Shown here: positions 21,506-33,454 of the stretch, piece after piece
Layout of the letters: the number at the start of each line of letters is the position of its first letter
How positions within the stretch are numbered: position 1 is the stretch's first letter
From: Paramecium sonneborni
Taxonomy: Eukaryota; Ciliophora; Oligohymenophorea; Peniculida; Parameciidae
Direction of reading: 5' to 3'
NCBI GenBank assembly: GCA_905182985.1
Contig: CAJJDN010000026.1
Coordinates: 375,684 to 439,683, forward strand
Length of the DNA stretch: 64,000 nt
Position numbers and translations under genes: made by a program
Notes under the pieces: model-generated
What the model was told of the DNA's origin: nothing
The model's database searches: none
What the model saw: the letters and a program-made list of their open reading frames with translations, nothing else

Positions 21506-23634
21506 ATGCTTCCTGTTTGTAATATTTTCAAATAAATTAAGGTAATGAGAGATATTTTAAAGATTATTTGATTTGCAATATAACCGAAGAATCTGAAACA
21601 TATGCATGCTATGGGTGTTAACATTATTCATATAATGAAGGAATAAATTTATTTTATTCAATTTTTGGTAAGAAAATCTATTAAAAGGTTGTCCATACAC
21701 TATAAATAATTGTGGTTGGTGTTTCTTCATTAGTGGGTTTAGGGGCAGAAATGCAAAAAACCTCTATTTTGATGGGTTTATTACATTACAATGAATATGA
21801 GGCAACTAATATAACATAGTATTAATTTAAAATAATTAGTTATATTTCTATAGCTTCTAGTTCTCTCTATTTAATTTACCTAATTCTCTTTTAAGGTGAC
21901 AGCATTGACCCTTTTGATGTTTAAGCTGTTTAATTATTTTTCCCTTTTATAGTAATTTTAACTGATATAGGGAATTTTTTAAATAGAGCTATTTATGATT
22001 AAGTTATTGTGTTACTAACAATAAGTATAGAATATATTTGGATTATATTATTAACTTTAAAATATGATAGAGCAAGAAATCATGAATTAGAATCAAAGAA
22101 AAAAGAAATCACAATTGATGATCATTTAATTAATTTAAAATAAAAAACCTAATCTTTTTTAAGTCTAATCCAATAACCAAATAATAAAGGAAGTTCTAAA
22201 TGGTCACTATTTTGGATTGTATTTTTTTAATTGCTATTGCAATCATTGCTATTTTTTATTCGTGGTGGAAATCCCATGCAGTTCATCGAATTCAAATATA
22301 ATGGCTAAGTGTATTGGATAATAACAATAGTAATTTATATTTGTGGGTTTTTAATTTCATTTTATCTTTACAAAAAATAAGAAAAAGATTATAAAAAGCA
22401 TATGGATGACGATCCAAATTTTTATGAGATTAGACCTTTAAATCAAAGCAAATTATTAATTTTGATTGGTTTGGTGTCATTTTTTTTTAGTGGANTTACT
22501 TTAATGAATGTAATTATAAAGTTTAAATAGTTTTTGAATTTCTTGAATTTTTAATGTAATCTTACATCTTTTATAATTATTCTATAATTATTCTATAGAA
22601 ATAATTATTTACATTTTCTATAATTTTAATATTTTTATTGCCTAAATGCTTCCTGTTTGTAATATTTTCAAATAAATTAAGGTAATGAGAGATATTTTAA
22701 AGATTATTTGATTTGCAATATAACCGAAGAATCTGAAACATATGCATGCTATGGGTGTTAACATTATTCATATAATGAAGGAATAAATTTATTTTATTCA
22801 ATTTTTGGTAAGAAAATCTATTAAAAGGTTGTCCATACACTATAAATAATTGTGGTTGGTGTTTCTTCATTAGTGGGTTTAGGGGCAGAAATGCAAAAAA
22901 CCTCTATTTTGATGGGTTTATTACATTACAATGAATATGAGGCAACTAATATAACATAGTATTAATTTAAAATAATTAGTTATATTTCTATAGCTTCTAG
23001 TTCTCTCTATTTAATTTACCTAATTCTCTTTTAAGGTGACAGCATTGACCCTTTTGATGTTTAAGCTGTTTAATTATTTTTCCCTTTTATAGTAATTTTA
23101 ACTGATATAGGGAATTTTTTAAATAGAGCTATTTATGATTAAGTTATTGTGTTACTAACAATAAGTATAGAATATATTTGGATTATATTATTAACTTTAA
23201 AATATGATAGAGCAAGAAATCATGAATTAGAATCAAAGAAAAAAGAAATCACAATTGATGATCATTTAATTAATTTAAAATAAAAAACCTAATCTTTTTT
23301 AAGTCTAATCCAATAACCAAATAATAAAGGAAGTTCTAAATGGTCACTATTTTGGATTGTATTTTTTTAATTGCTATTGCAATCATTGCTATTTTTTATT
23401 CGTGGTGGAAATCCCATGCAGTTCATCGAATTCAAATATAATGGCTAAGTGTATTGGATAATAACAATAGTAATTTATATTTGTGGGTTTTTAATTTCAT
23501 TTTATCTTTACAAAAAATAAGAAAAAGATTATAAAAAGCATATGGATGACGATCCAAATTTTTATGAGATTAGACCTTTAAATCAAAGCAAATTATTAAT
23601 TTTGATTGGTTTGGTGTCATTTTTTTTTAGTGGA
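21356..23634. repeat. Direct duplication of 1139 bp around a single N (assembly artefact)
   Basis: Bases 21356-22494 and 22496-23634 match where compared, with one N at 22495 and a constant offset of 1140. Copy 1 is followed by the N in the middle of the transporter gene; copy 2 continues into the rest of that gene. Dropping either copy restores a normal layout. Confidence 0.93.
21506..22494 (+). pseudogene. Truncated artefact copy of the TauE/SafE-like gene
   Basis: This is the first 989 bases of the gene at 22646-24067, broken by the N at 22495. It is not a second paralogue. Confidence 0.9.
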
Positions 23635-24067
23635 ATTAGCGCAGTAGGAGCTGGTCTTATTTTAATTCCTTGTTGTATTCTAATTAAAAGATTTCGAATG
23701 AGTATATTAAAGGCTATTAGAACTATGGTTTTAGTTCAATTTCTAATTGATATTTGTGTAATACCATAAACTATTTAAAGTAATTTGATATAATCTATAT
23801 TTAGATTATAATTCTTTAGCATAAAATGATCAAATATTTTATTTGTTCATCGGAATCTTTTCATTCTTCTTAACCATTATATTACATCATTTTTTTATTA
23901 AATAAAAATTCTAGCTTAATTTGATACTTATTATTATTGGATTATTTACATTTGATTTTATTTTAGGAATATATTAAGCTAATATATTTGAGAGTCCAAT
24001 AAAAAGAAATCCTTACTTTTCAATTTCTATTGATGATTGTTCTATGAATTGTAAATTTAAATAATGA
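22646..24067 (+). CDS. TauE/SafE-family (TSUP/DUF81) multi-pass membrane protein
   Basis: Two introns (23 and 25 nt) give 457 residues in whole codons. An N-terminal Cys-rich segment (TYACYGCQHYSYNEG) precedes two halves with repeated helices. The first half contains VGVSSLVGLGAEMQKTSILM, the second SFFFSGISAVGAGLILIPCC, the glycine-rich signature that opens each TauE/SafE half. A charged loop (KYDRARNHELESKKKEIT) separates the halves. Family members export or import small organic or sulfur anions; the substrate here is unknown. The start assumes a 23-nt intron right after MLPVC; extra 5' exons are possible. It converges on the BAR-VASt gene with 32 bp between stops. Confidence 0.78.
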
Positions 24068-24099
24068 ATAATAAATTCTTAAATAAAAATAATTATAAA

Positions 24100-26235
24100 T
24101 CAAATTGCTTAAGGTTTAAAAAAATTTAAGAGTAATAAGAAAAATATTAATTTCATCAGACTTTCCTAACTTAACATATTGGCTATAGTCCATTTATTTG
24201 AAGCTAATTAATTTGCTTATTTAATAAATGGGATGTTGGGTTAAAAAGGTTTTGGATTGATTTCACTTTATTAATTAAGCATATAATCTATATTGTTATT
24301 GAGAATAAATTGTTTTTTTCTCTCTTCCTTAAGAGTCTCTTTATTTTACAAATATTATTAGACACATTTAACCATGGCAGGTTATAATTATTGTTCATAG
24401 ATATCCTTTTCTTCTTAAATTGAAAACATATCTAGAAATCCAAATAAATTGAATTTAGGTTCATGTTTGTAATAACCATAACTAAAATAAAAAAAAATAA
24501 TATTACTGGAAAGAGACTTCATTATTATTGGTTTGAACAATATGCATATATTTTCTGATAGAAAAATTTTGATTTGCATCATTGATAACTTCTTGTTCAA
24601 CCATGATTTGAGCATCACTAATAAAATAAACAAATTATTCGCATTTGCAATTAACAAATTCTGGACCAAATAAATTTAATTTATCTTGATTAGGTTATTT
24701 ATAAGTAATAACTCTTTTGCTAGCACAGCATTGATCAATCAATTCTTTTATATCATAATTTTCTTCATGTAAAAAGAAACTTGGTGGAGCAGGTTCATAT
24801 TGAGTATATTTGACTTAAATTTCCTTCATTACATTAGTTTAGAATTAAGCGAAAAAGTTTTATTCATCATTACTAAGAAACAATTTAAAAAATTCTTTTG
24901 TTGTTAATGGCAAATCTAAAGAGGACAAATTAATAACTTTAGGATTATTGCAAAATCTACTCTCGTCCTTTAAGTAACTTTGCTTTCTAAACTATAAAAC
25001 ATTAGAATATTCTTTCAATTATTTTTCATAAATTTCTTTTTACCTTACAAGCATATTATTCCATTATTGTTCTCCTCTTATTTAGTGATGAACTTATTAA
25101 TCTTAAATAATACAATATAATTACGTTAATTATATTATTATACTGCTAGTTTTAAATTTTCATTTGCTTTGGTATTCAAAGTGTTAATTCTAAAATAAAT
25201 AAGCTCACTTAGCTCAATGACAAAATTATTAGAGCATCTATCTCTAACAATATTTGATTGTACCATTCCTGATAAAGTTAGACTCATCTATTGCATTAAA
25301 TCTATACATCTATTATTTTTATATAATTACAATCATGAAAATAAGACTAGTTAGAAGTTGATTACATTTCTAAAACTAATTACATATATTTTGTGTATTT
25401 TGACTTCAAACTATTATTTGATTGGTCTGCAAATTTTATAAGATAATTTAGTATCTCTAAAATTTCTTAATGAATTTCAACAAGAAAATTTATTGTTTTT
25501 TACAACTCTAATAAAAATTGATCATTCTTAAGAGTTTAATCACTTTAAATCATATTAATCACTCCATTGCTATTTCTTTAAATTATAACTGCCATCTTCT
25601 TTAATTATTATCCATTATATTTTGTAGCTTCAAAATATTATACTCTTAATTTTGCATATTTTAAATAAAACTAATAGAGGAAACCTCTTTCTTTATTATG
25701 AGACTTAAAAAGATCTAATAATAGATTATTCTTATTCTCTAACTTTTATATTGCAACTAATAATTAAGGATAATCTAATTAATATTCTAGGCATATCATA
25801 TACAATAACTAATAGTCGACAAAGTCTCTTTACCATTCTTTTTTCAAACTACTAAATATTATCTATAATATACTATTATTGATAATGAAAGAAACATTAT
25901 TTTACACTATTTAAGCGATTCAAGTCTAATTTACAGATATCTAAACAAACACCTCTTTCTTATTAGATAATTATATCATATCTTTTTTTCTGAGACATAA
26001 TTTAATCTGTAAAATTCTATCCTTTTTCTAATCTATCTATAAACCACTTATTAATTTATGAGAATATATCTATGATTGGTTAATAAGTTTGAGTAATCTT
26101 CATTTTATCAGTATATTTCTAAAATTCAGAACTAAGATCATCCAATTCTTTTATAGAATGCAGTTATCTTCTAATTAATTCCTTAAAGGCATGATTTAAA
26201 GTTGCTGCAAATTGCTCAGTTGATATTCCTTACAT
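24100..26235 (-). CDS. BAR-like plus VASt-domain protein (sterol-transfer, Lam/Ysp type)
   Basis: Four introns (28, 20, 23, 25 nt) give 679 residues in whole codons; the first is less certain. The N-terminal 400 residues are long helices with a BAR-like pattern (TEQFAATLNHAFKELIRRQL; FLLELQKTINFLVEIHQEIL). The C-terminal domain starts LSSLDLPLTTKEFFKLFLSN and continues with QYEPAPPSFFLHEENYDIKE, VSFHYGYYKHEPKFN and NKWTIANML, fitting a VASt (StAR-like) sterol-binding fold. The last 16 residues are hydrophobic. Yeast Ysp1/Sip3 combine BAR, PH and VASt-type domains at membrane contact sites. A similar lipid-transfer role is inferred. Confidence 0.65.
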
Positions 26236-26335
26236 TTTATTATATAATCAAAAACAAAAAAATTTAAGGCTAATTCTTTAGTTTATATTTGAAAAATACT
26301 TATCAAAGAAAAAATATAATAATCTATATATTGTA

Positions 26336-28114
26336 ATGAGTTCACAAGCATAAAGTGAAATGGAATTGAAATTTTCAGCTTTTGAAAAATTAGGAGACAA
26401 TCCTACAGATGTTGATATTAAATATGTGAGTTATTTACTCAAAATTCCATTATCAACTCTACGTCTATGGTTAGAAGAAAAAGCTGGAATAGATTTTTAA
26501 ATAGATATCTCTCCAACTGAAGATAAAGAATGTTAAATTATTGGTTCTATTGTTAAAAAGAAAAAAATGTCAAATTAATAAAATTCAGAAAAAGAAGAGG
26601 ATTCCCTGTAGAAATAAACAAAAAATATTTCCAAATAACTTTCAACTGAATCAAAAGAAAATTAAATTACTTAAAAAAAGAAACAAGTTGACAAAACAAA
26701 ATTAAGTCTGATTAATAAAAAATTTTAAAAGGCTTAATAAAAAAAAAAACATTTAGCTATTAAATAAGCTTAGTACTCTTTGTATGAAGATTAAAAAACT
26801 TAAGAGAAAAATACATTAGAAAATTAATATCAGAATCAACCATAAAATATAGAAACTCAAAAAATTGTACAGTAAAATGATTTAGTTGAAGTTTAAAATA
26901 AAATAAATAATTAAGACAGCTTATCCAATAGTAAAGATAAAAATAATAATTAATAACAATAAAATTAATTTGCTAAGTAACAATTATAAAAAGAAAAAAA
27001 ATAAAATTAACAGCTTAATCAATAAAAGCCTATATTTCGTAAGGATAAAGAATAAAACTAAAAAGAAATCAATCCAATTAAAGAATAGACTAAATCTAAA
27101 TCATAAATTAAAGAGTAATAAAACAATTACTTAATAGTTATTGATGATGAAGCTTATTTGAAGGAGTAAAGATAGAAAAAATTAGATAAGGAAAAGGACT
27201 AAAAATCAATATTAAGTTAAAAAGATTAAAATTTAAGTGAGAAACAATCAATCTTATAAGATTTGACTTTAATGAAAAATAAAAAGTTGAAAAATCCTAT
27301 AAAGTCAACATAATAACAAATCTAGGTTGAAAAAAATAAGCCTGAAAATGAAATTATAAAATAAAATGAATAGAAATAGAATTCAATTCAAACTAATCTT
27401 TAAAAATTAAATCTTTAGAATCATTAATAAATATAATTTAAGTAGAATATATAATAAACTTCAAAATAATAAAAATAAGATAATCATTTTCAATAAATAA
27501 ATTCATAATAGTAATAATTATAATAGAATTAATTTTCCTAAAAAATTACCTAAGGATAAATAATGAACTTTTCAGGATAACCTTATGATTAATTAAGTAA
27601 ACAAAATTAATTAGTTGAAAAAAAATCTTCTCATAATTAAATTTAGAATGTGACTTAACCACCTCAAAAGAAGGATTAAAATTTAATTATGGAACCTATA
27701 AAATTAGCATAATAATAACCATAATAATAGCAAAATTATTTAGCTTTAGTTTGTTCATCTTAATCGATGTAAACACAAACGAGTTCAAATAATACTGCCA
27801 ATTAACTTTCACCAAATCAAACTACTTTATAAAAATAGCCAAATTAAGAAACACGTTCTTAGAAACAAAATTAAATTGGATCTGAACTAAATCTTATCTA
27901 AAACCAGTTAAATTAATCAATTCAAGGACCTATTTAATACAATAATTTAGATAAGATGTAGTAATAGTCTAATTAAATAGAAATGATTCAAATATTCAAT
28001 AAAAATTGTTAAAAGTTAGGATAAGCAGTTTAAATGATAGCAGTAATTAGTAATTACCAGGTTGTTTTGATGGATAAAGTTGGCATGATTTATGAATGTG
28101 TTAATAAAAAGTGA
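26336..28114 (+). CDS. Q/K/N-rich low-complexity protein, 592 aa, intronless
   Basis: One uninterrupted frame of 593 codons including the stop. The first 70 residues look folded (KLGDNPTDVDIKYVSYLLK, then IPLSTLRLWLEEKAGIDFQ), with a helix-turn-helix feel, and the rest is Gln/Lys/Asn-rich. It ends with a short ordered segment, QAVQMIAVISNYQVVLMDKV. More than a hundred Gln codons, many of them TAA or TAG, make this a good demonstration of the code. Such prion-like or scaffold proteins are common in ciliates; no function can be assigned. Confidence 0.75.
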
Positions 28115-28149
28115 TAAGATTATTATTTTTTTAGATATATATTTATTAA

Positions 28150-29495
28150 ATGAAAATCATTGAGCCTAAAGGCTTAGAAGATGGAAGAGTATATTTACTT
28201 CTATTATTAGATTACGAGTCTCTATTTTCTAAAATTCGAGTTCATAGAAAAGATTTGCTTTCTATTCAACCTTCTGGGTATAATATTGGCAGCAATTTAA
28301 TATGAATTAGAATTTGAAGAATATGATTCTGATGATCCATATAGAGATGTATATAAATTATGTAAATTAGATTTCATAATGGCTATTGTGGATGATATTT
28401 GGTTCAACTATTCTTTTGATATATTTTACATTTTATCGTTATTAGGCTAAAATCTAATGGTTAAAATCAAGAGGTGTAATTGGACAAAGAGATAAATTCT
28501 ATGAGATCAATGAAAACTTTTATATGATGATTGAGATTATGGTATATTGTCTAATACCTTTATCATTCACTGAAACAATTAGAATTTCCTTTTATAATGT
28601 AGCTCAAGGAGCAGAAGCCTATTACCATATAAATGAAATGCTAACACTTTTAATGGTCATAAGAGTAATCTATCTTTATAGGACTGTCTTGACTTTGACT
28701 TTTTGGTCAAGTAATCAAACACTAAGAGTTTGTGATCTTTTTTCTTGCGAACATAACTATTTGTTTGTTATAAAATCACTTTTAAAAACATCTCCATACT
28801 TAACCTAATTTTTAATGTTATTATCACTAATTTTTGTGTTTGGCTATTAGTTAAGAATTTGTGAAAGACCATTAACAAGGGTTAATGATATAATTGATAA
28901 TTTAGGAGTATATTATAATAGTGTTTGGTGTATCATAATAACAATAACATTTGTTGGTTATGGAGATTATTATCCTAGAACAGATTTAGGCAGATTTGTA
29001 GTTATAATAGTATGTATAGTTGGAATATTTTTATTATCAGTTATGATTGTGACTTTTATTGAATCTTTAAAAGCTACTCCAATTGAAAATTAAACTATGT
29101 CTCTTTTGGAAAGAATTCGTTTAAGATAAATGGTCAAAAACGAAGCAGCTTAAGTAATTAAATTAAGTATGTAACAAGCATACAGATGGAGGTAAATTTA
29201 TTAAGTATTTAGAAATGGTACTTTGACAGAAAAAAAATAGCACTAAATAGAAATAGAATTAAGATTAGCTTTGCATAATTTCAGATTTGCTCTTTAACAA
29301 TAAAGCAAATTTGGAATGGATAATCAGAGTGAAAATATTATAAACCATATCGGATTTTTAGGGTTGGATCTTAAGTAATTAAGAAATGAATAAAATTGGG
29401 ATGCAAGATAATTAATGGAAAAATTAGAAAAACAAGAACAAATTTCAAAATAATTAATAGAAAAAATGAATTTGATACTATTATAAAAGCAATGA
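28150..29495 (+). CDS. Six-helix K+ channel, SK-like, paralogue 1
   Basis: Two 22-nt introns give 433 residues in whole codons. Hydrophobic helices run from about residue 30 to 310. The S4-equivalent region is RVIYLYRTVLTLTFW, the pore helix and filter TITFVGYGDYYPRT (GYGD), followed by a last helix FVVIIVCIVGIFLLSVMIV. After it, LLERIRLRQMVKNEAAQVI resembles the calmodulin-binding stretch after S6 in SK channels. It should conduct K+, probably under Ca2+/calmodulin control in the ciliary or cell membrane; the SK assignment is inference. Tandem with a close paralogue 113 bp downstream. Confidence 0.8.
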
Positions 29496-29608
29496 CATTA
29501 TTTGTTGATTATCCAGAATTCAATTGAAGAAAAGATATGGATAAATGAATGTTAAAATTGAATTTTGGAACAAAATGAAATATTATAATAATATAAAAAT
29601 ATAATAAA

Positions 29609-31104
29609 ATGAAAGGAAGAACAGGAGGTTTAACAGCTAAAATGAGTAATGTAAAATTAATAAGTATTATTTTGATTAGTAAAACCAAAATAGAAGATAA
29701 TAAGAGAATGATTAATTAGTAAGGAAAGCTGATTAAAATAAAATATCACTAGCAGAAATTTTTATGGCAAATTCTTAATAATTAGGAGGATTGGAAGATG
29801 GAAAAGTATATAATGAGATAATTTTGATAGGTAACAAAAATGTATTTTCATAAATTTTTGTTTATGGAGTAAGTTTGTTTTGCATTTAATTTAATGGGAT
29901 TAGGAATAAGTGTAATATAATACGATTTAGAATTTGATGAAGTGTCAGATGATGATAATATGAAAGATGTAATATTAGAATATATATATATTAGATTTCA
30001 TTATGGTTATTGTGGTTAGTATTTGTTTCATCATGTATTTTGGTTTTTTTAACAGTTTATCGTTATTAAGCTCATATTGAATGGATGAAATCTAGAAAAT
30101 CGATAGCTCCAGGAGATTAAATTTGGCATACCGATGATTGGTTACCAATGTTAATAGAATTAGCTGTATATTGTATAATACCTTTACCTTTTACAAAAGG
30201 AATTAGAGTTAACTTTTATAATTCAATTTAAGGGATGGAAGCTTATTATCATGTAAATGAGATTTTAGCATTGATAATGGTTTGCAGAGTTATTTATTTA
30301 TATAGAACTCTATTGACTTTAACGTTCTGGTATAATAATAGAACTTAAAGAGTTTGTAATTTATATGCTTGTGAATCAAATTATATGTTTGTGGCAAAAT
30401 CTTTATTAAGGACAATGCCATATACTGCCTTATTTATAGCCTTAATATCTTTAATTTGTATATTTGGATATGCTGTAAGGATTTGTGAAAAACCACTCTC
30501 AAGAAATGATTCTACAAGTAATAATTTAGGATTATATGAAAATGCTTTATGGAATATTATTATTACTGTTACTACAGTTGGTTATGGTGACTTTTATACT
30601 AGAACAGATTTAGGCAGATTTGTAATCTTTATAGTTTGTGTACTTGGAATCTTTGTAGTTTCAGTTATGGTTGTTACTTTGATTGAATCTCTTAAAGTTA
30701 CATCACTTGAAGGACATGCAATCACTGTTTTAGAGAGAGTTGCCTTAAGAGAAAAACTTAAACATGAAGCTGCTTTAGTTATTATTCTCACTGCCAAAGC
30801 TGCTCTTGGATATAAGTAATATCAATTCAAATATTATTTTAGAAATGGTACACTTACTAGAAAATAACATCATTAATTAATAGTTAGATTAAAATAAACT
30901 CTTATTAATTTCAAAATGACTCATAGATAACACAAAACTAAATAAGATGAAAATAGTTTGAATGAAGAAATCACTAATTAATTCAGTCTCTTAAAAAATG
31001 ATTTTAAATAATTAATGGAAAGATAATCAGTCTTGATTTCAACCAATAATTTGATCTATCAGAAACTAGGATTTGAAAATAACAAATCAATTGTCAATAT
31101 ATGA
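29609..31104 (+). CDS. Six-helix K+ channel, SK-like, paralogue 2
   Basis: Three introns (29, 25, 26 nt) give 471 residues in whole codons. The filter is TTVGYGDFYTRT, and the post-S6 stretch TVLERVALREKLKHEAALVI aligns with paralogue 1. The two share RVIYLYRT, FW, RVC and an intron at the same place, just before the helix starting ISLWLLW. The N-terminal extension (MKGRTGGLTAKMSN, then an intron) is longer than in paralogue 1. A recent local duplication with divergence is likely. The start was chosen because the frame is open back to ATG 29609 after the 29-nt intron. Confidence 0.8.
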
Positions 31105-31162
31105 CACTTTATACATATGATTTAGCAATTTAATGTATAATAATTTTATTTGTACTTCATGA

Positions 31163-31407
31163 TCAATGTATGTTTTTACCAGCCTTTCTTTTAGCCAATC
31201 TTACTTCAAGACTCTTATTCTTTTTGATAGATGGATCATTCTTTATAGCAAATCTTCTATTTTTTGCAAATCTTTAATTACACTTTATTTTATAAGATTA
31301 TTTACTCCTTTCAATGATTTATATCTTTAATTTGGAAGCTTCTTAATACCATTTCTATGATGTTTACGGGCATTATGATGACTTGTTGCGTTCTTAGACT
31401 TGGCCAT
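31163..31407 (-). CDS. RPL29: Ribosomal protein eL29 (60S)
   Basis: One 23-nt intron gives 73 residues in whole codons. The N-terminus MAKSKNATSHHNARKHHRNG and IKKLPNQRYKSLKG match eL29 closely; RFAKNRRFAIKNDPSIKKN continues the family pattern. It is a small, basic subunit of the large ribosomal subunit. Length is typical of protist eL29. It is convergent with the K+ channel gene (58 bp between stops). Confidence 0.95.
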
Positions 31408-31443
31408 TGATTATTAATTATTTAAAATATTTATTTAGATTTT

Positions 31444-33023
31444 TCAATATTTTTAAATTCCTTAATTTTTTATACAAACCTATTATTCCATCCGTTAAGC
31501 ATCTTTTTATAGTGTTTCTTTATGCATAATACTTCTCTCCAATTCCTTATATAAACTCCAAACTCTTTATTATTAATAGTCCTAAACCTCATTCTTTATT
31601 TTTATTTGCTTTTTATACTCATTCTTCAATTTTTATTTTTATTCCTCCTTAAATGATTATCTGTTCTCTAAAAACTATTTACTTTATTCTATTTATTCAC
31701 TCAAATACTGTTATTCATATTGTTCTCTAATTTTTTTACTCTAAAAAATATTATATATTTATAACTTATCTTTCATCTTGCCATTCTAATTATTTTTTTG
31801 TAGCCTCTAATTTTTTTATTTACTTCTAAATTATTTCTAATTCCTCTTTTAGTTATTTTTCTATGTTTGGATCATTCTTCTATATCTTTTCTACTATTTA
31901 ATTTAAATTTGGAGCTTCTTAAATAATAATATTTTTCTATTTTATAGGATTTTTTTATCGAGCAGCAATTCTTGGAGATTTAGATTGAGAAGATTTGTGT
32001 TGATTATTCATGATATTAGTCATATTTTAATTATTCCTTTAACTATTTAAATATTCTTAAGGTTATGTTTAAAAACTTTTAACGCTTACTTAATCTTAAA
32101 AACTCATGTATTCATTCATAAATTGATTTACTTCTTATTATTTATTTGAATTTTATAATGGTGATTTTGATTTATAATAATATTATTTCTTTGATGAACT
32201 TGAATAATTAGGTAACTTTGGGCTTTTAGATGTATTTTGATGATCAGAGATTCCTTTCTTATAGGAATTGAAATCTTTAAATTAACTCAACATTTAAAAG
32301 GAATTTGCTTAATCTTTAGGAGTAGATGGAATTAATTAAAGTTATTCATTTTATATTTAAGTTTCTTCTTCAACCTTACCTTCTGAGTCGTCATCTTTAA
32401 AATTATTGCTTAATTTTGATAACATATAAGACTTTAATTAATCTGAACTCTTTTCTTGAGGAGTCTTAATTTATTACTCATACTTTTAATTGAGTTTGAT
32501 TATCTTATAGAATGAAGTATAATAATTGATTGATAAAGTTAAAATCCTTTCAAGTTTATCTGCAACTGAATTGATTTAAAGTTTTAATTCTTCTTTATAA
32601 TACTTTTAAGCCTCCTTAATATTAGAAATATTGATCTTCTTCTTTATCAAGTTCTATTAAAGATTAGATAAAATAGAATTAATCTATTCATAGCTTTTAC
32701 AAAATTGACTCTAACTAGCTACCCAATCTCTCTATTGTAGAAATAAATAGTCAGTTGTGATAGATTTATCAACTCCAGCAACAAAACATAATAAACCACA
32801 GATACAATTATAAAGTTGTTAGGTTGGTTTAAGTATGTAAAATAAATCCTAAAAAATTAGAAACTATTTCATGTACTTGAATATCTTTGATTTAGATTAA
32901 TTACAAAATCTTGAGAATATTTGTATGTATTTGTTCAGTTTCCTCTATCAACTTCAAATATGATGGAAATTTCACATGATCTAATCGAATTTGTAATTTT
33001 GATTATTCAACGACTCCTTTCAT
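31444..33023 (-). CDS. Coiled-coil protein, unknown
   Basis: ATG at 33023 and a C-terminal frame closing at 31444-31446 bracket the gene. Parts read cleanly: the N-terminal VVEQSKLQIRLDHVKFPSYL, the helical YLFLQQRDWVASQSQFCKSY, a Ser-rich middle, and a long C-terminal coiled coil (SFKEEQKQKLKNEYKKQIKI) followed by DYQQQRVWSLYKELERSIMH. Several short introns are needed that I did not all fix, so exon edges are approximate. No domain recognised; a cytoskeletal or ciliary role would be a guess. Confidence 0.6.
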
Positions 33024-33454
33024 AATAAAAATTATATAAACATATATTTAATTATTCAATATTCTTGCATCTATAAATTAATTAACTGTTTATTAGATTA
33101 TTTAAACATAAATAAAATGCATTTAATCTATATATTTTATTGTATAAAGTCATTATTTTATTAAATTATCAATAATTTTTGAAATAAAACCCTAGTTATA
33201 ATTGTATTATATAAAGAAATAATTTAATTGTTTAAAATATTAATTTAAAGCATCTAGATATAAAATTTGAAAATTTCCTTAGAAATAGAAATTAGTTAGT
33301 GATTAATAAATATTTGAAATGATCTTTATTAAATATTTTTGTAAGATCTATTAGAGATAAAATTTATCTTAAAAGATTGAAAGTAATATAAATGAGAAAT
33401 GGTGGAATATAAATTGAATATATTAGAATTGTAATATTATTATTAAATTAAAAA
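33024..33454. other. Intergenic region between divergent genes
   Basis: 431 bp, AT-rich, between the coiled-coil gene start (33023, minus) and the kinase start (33455, plus). It should contain both promoters; I see no recognisable element or gene. Confidence 0.6.

Noticed and set aside
24112..24900. Long open plus-strand frame that seemed to extend the TauE/SafE-like protein.
   Set aside because: The minus strand encodes the BAR-VASt protein with whole-codon splicing over the same bases; the plus frame is open only because stops are rare in AT-rich DNA with one stop codon.
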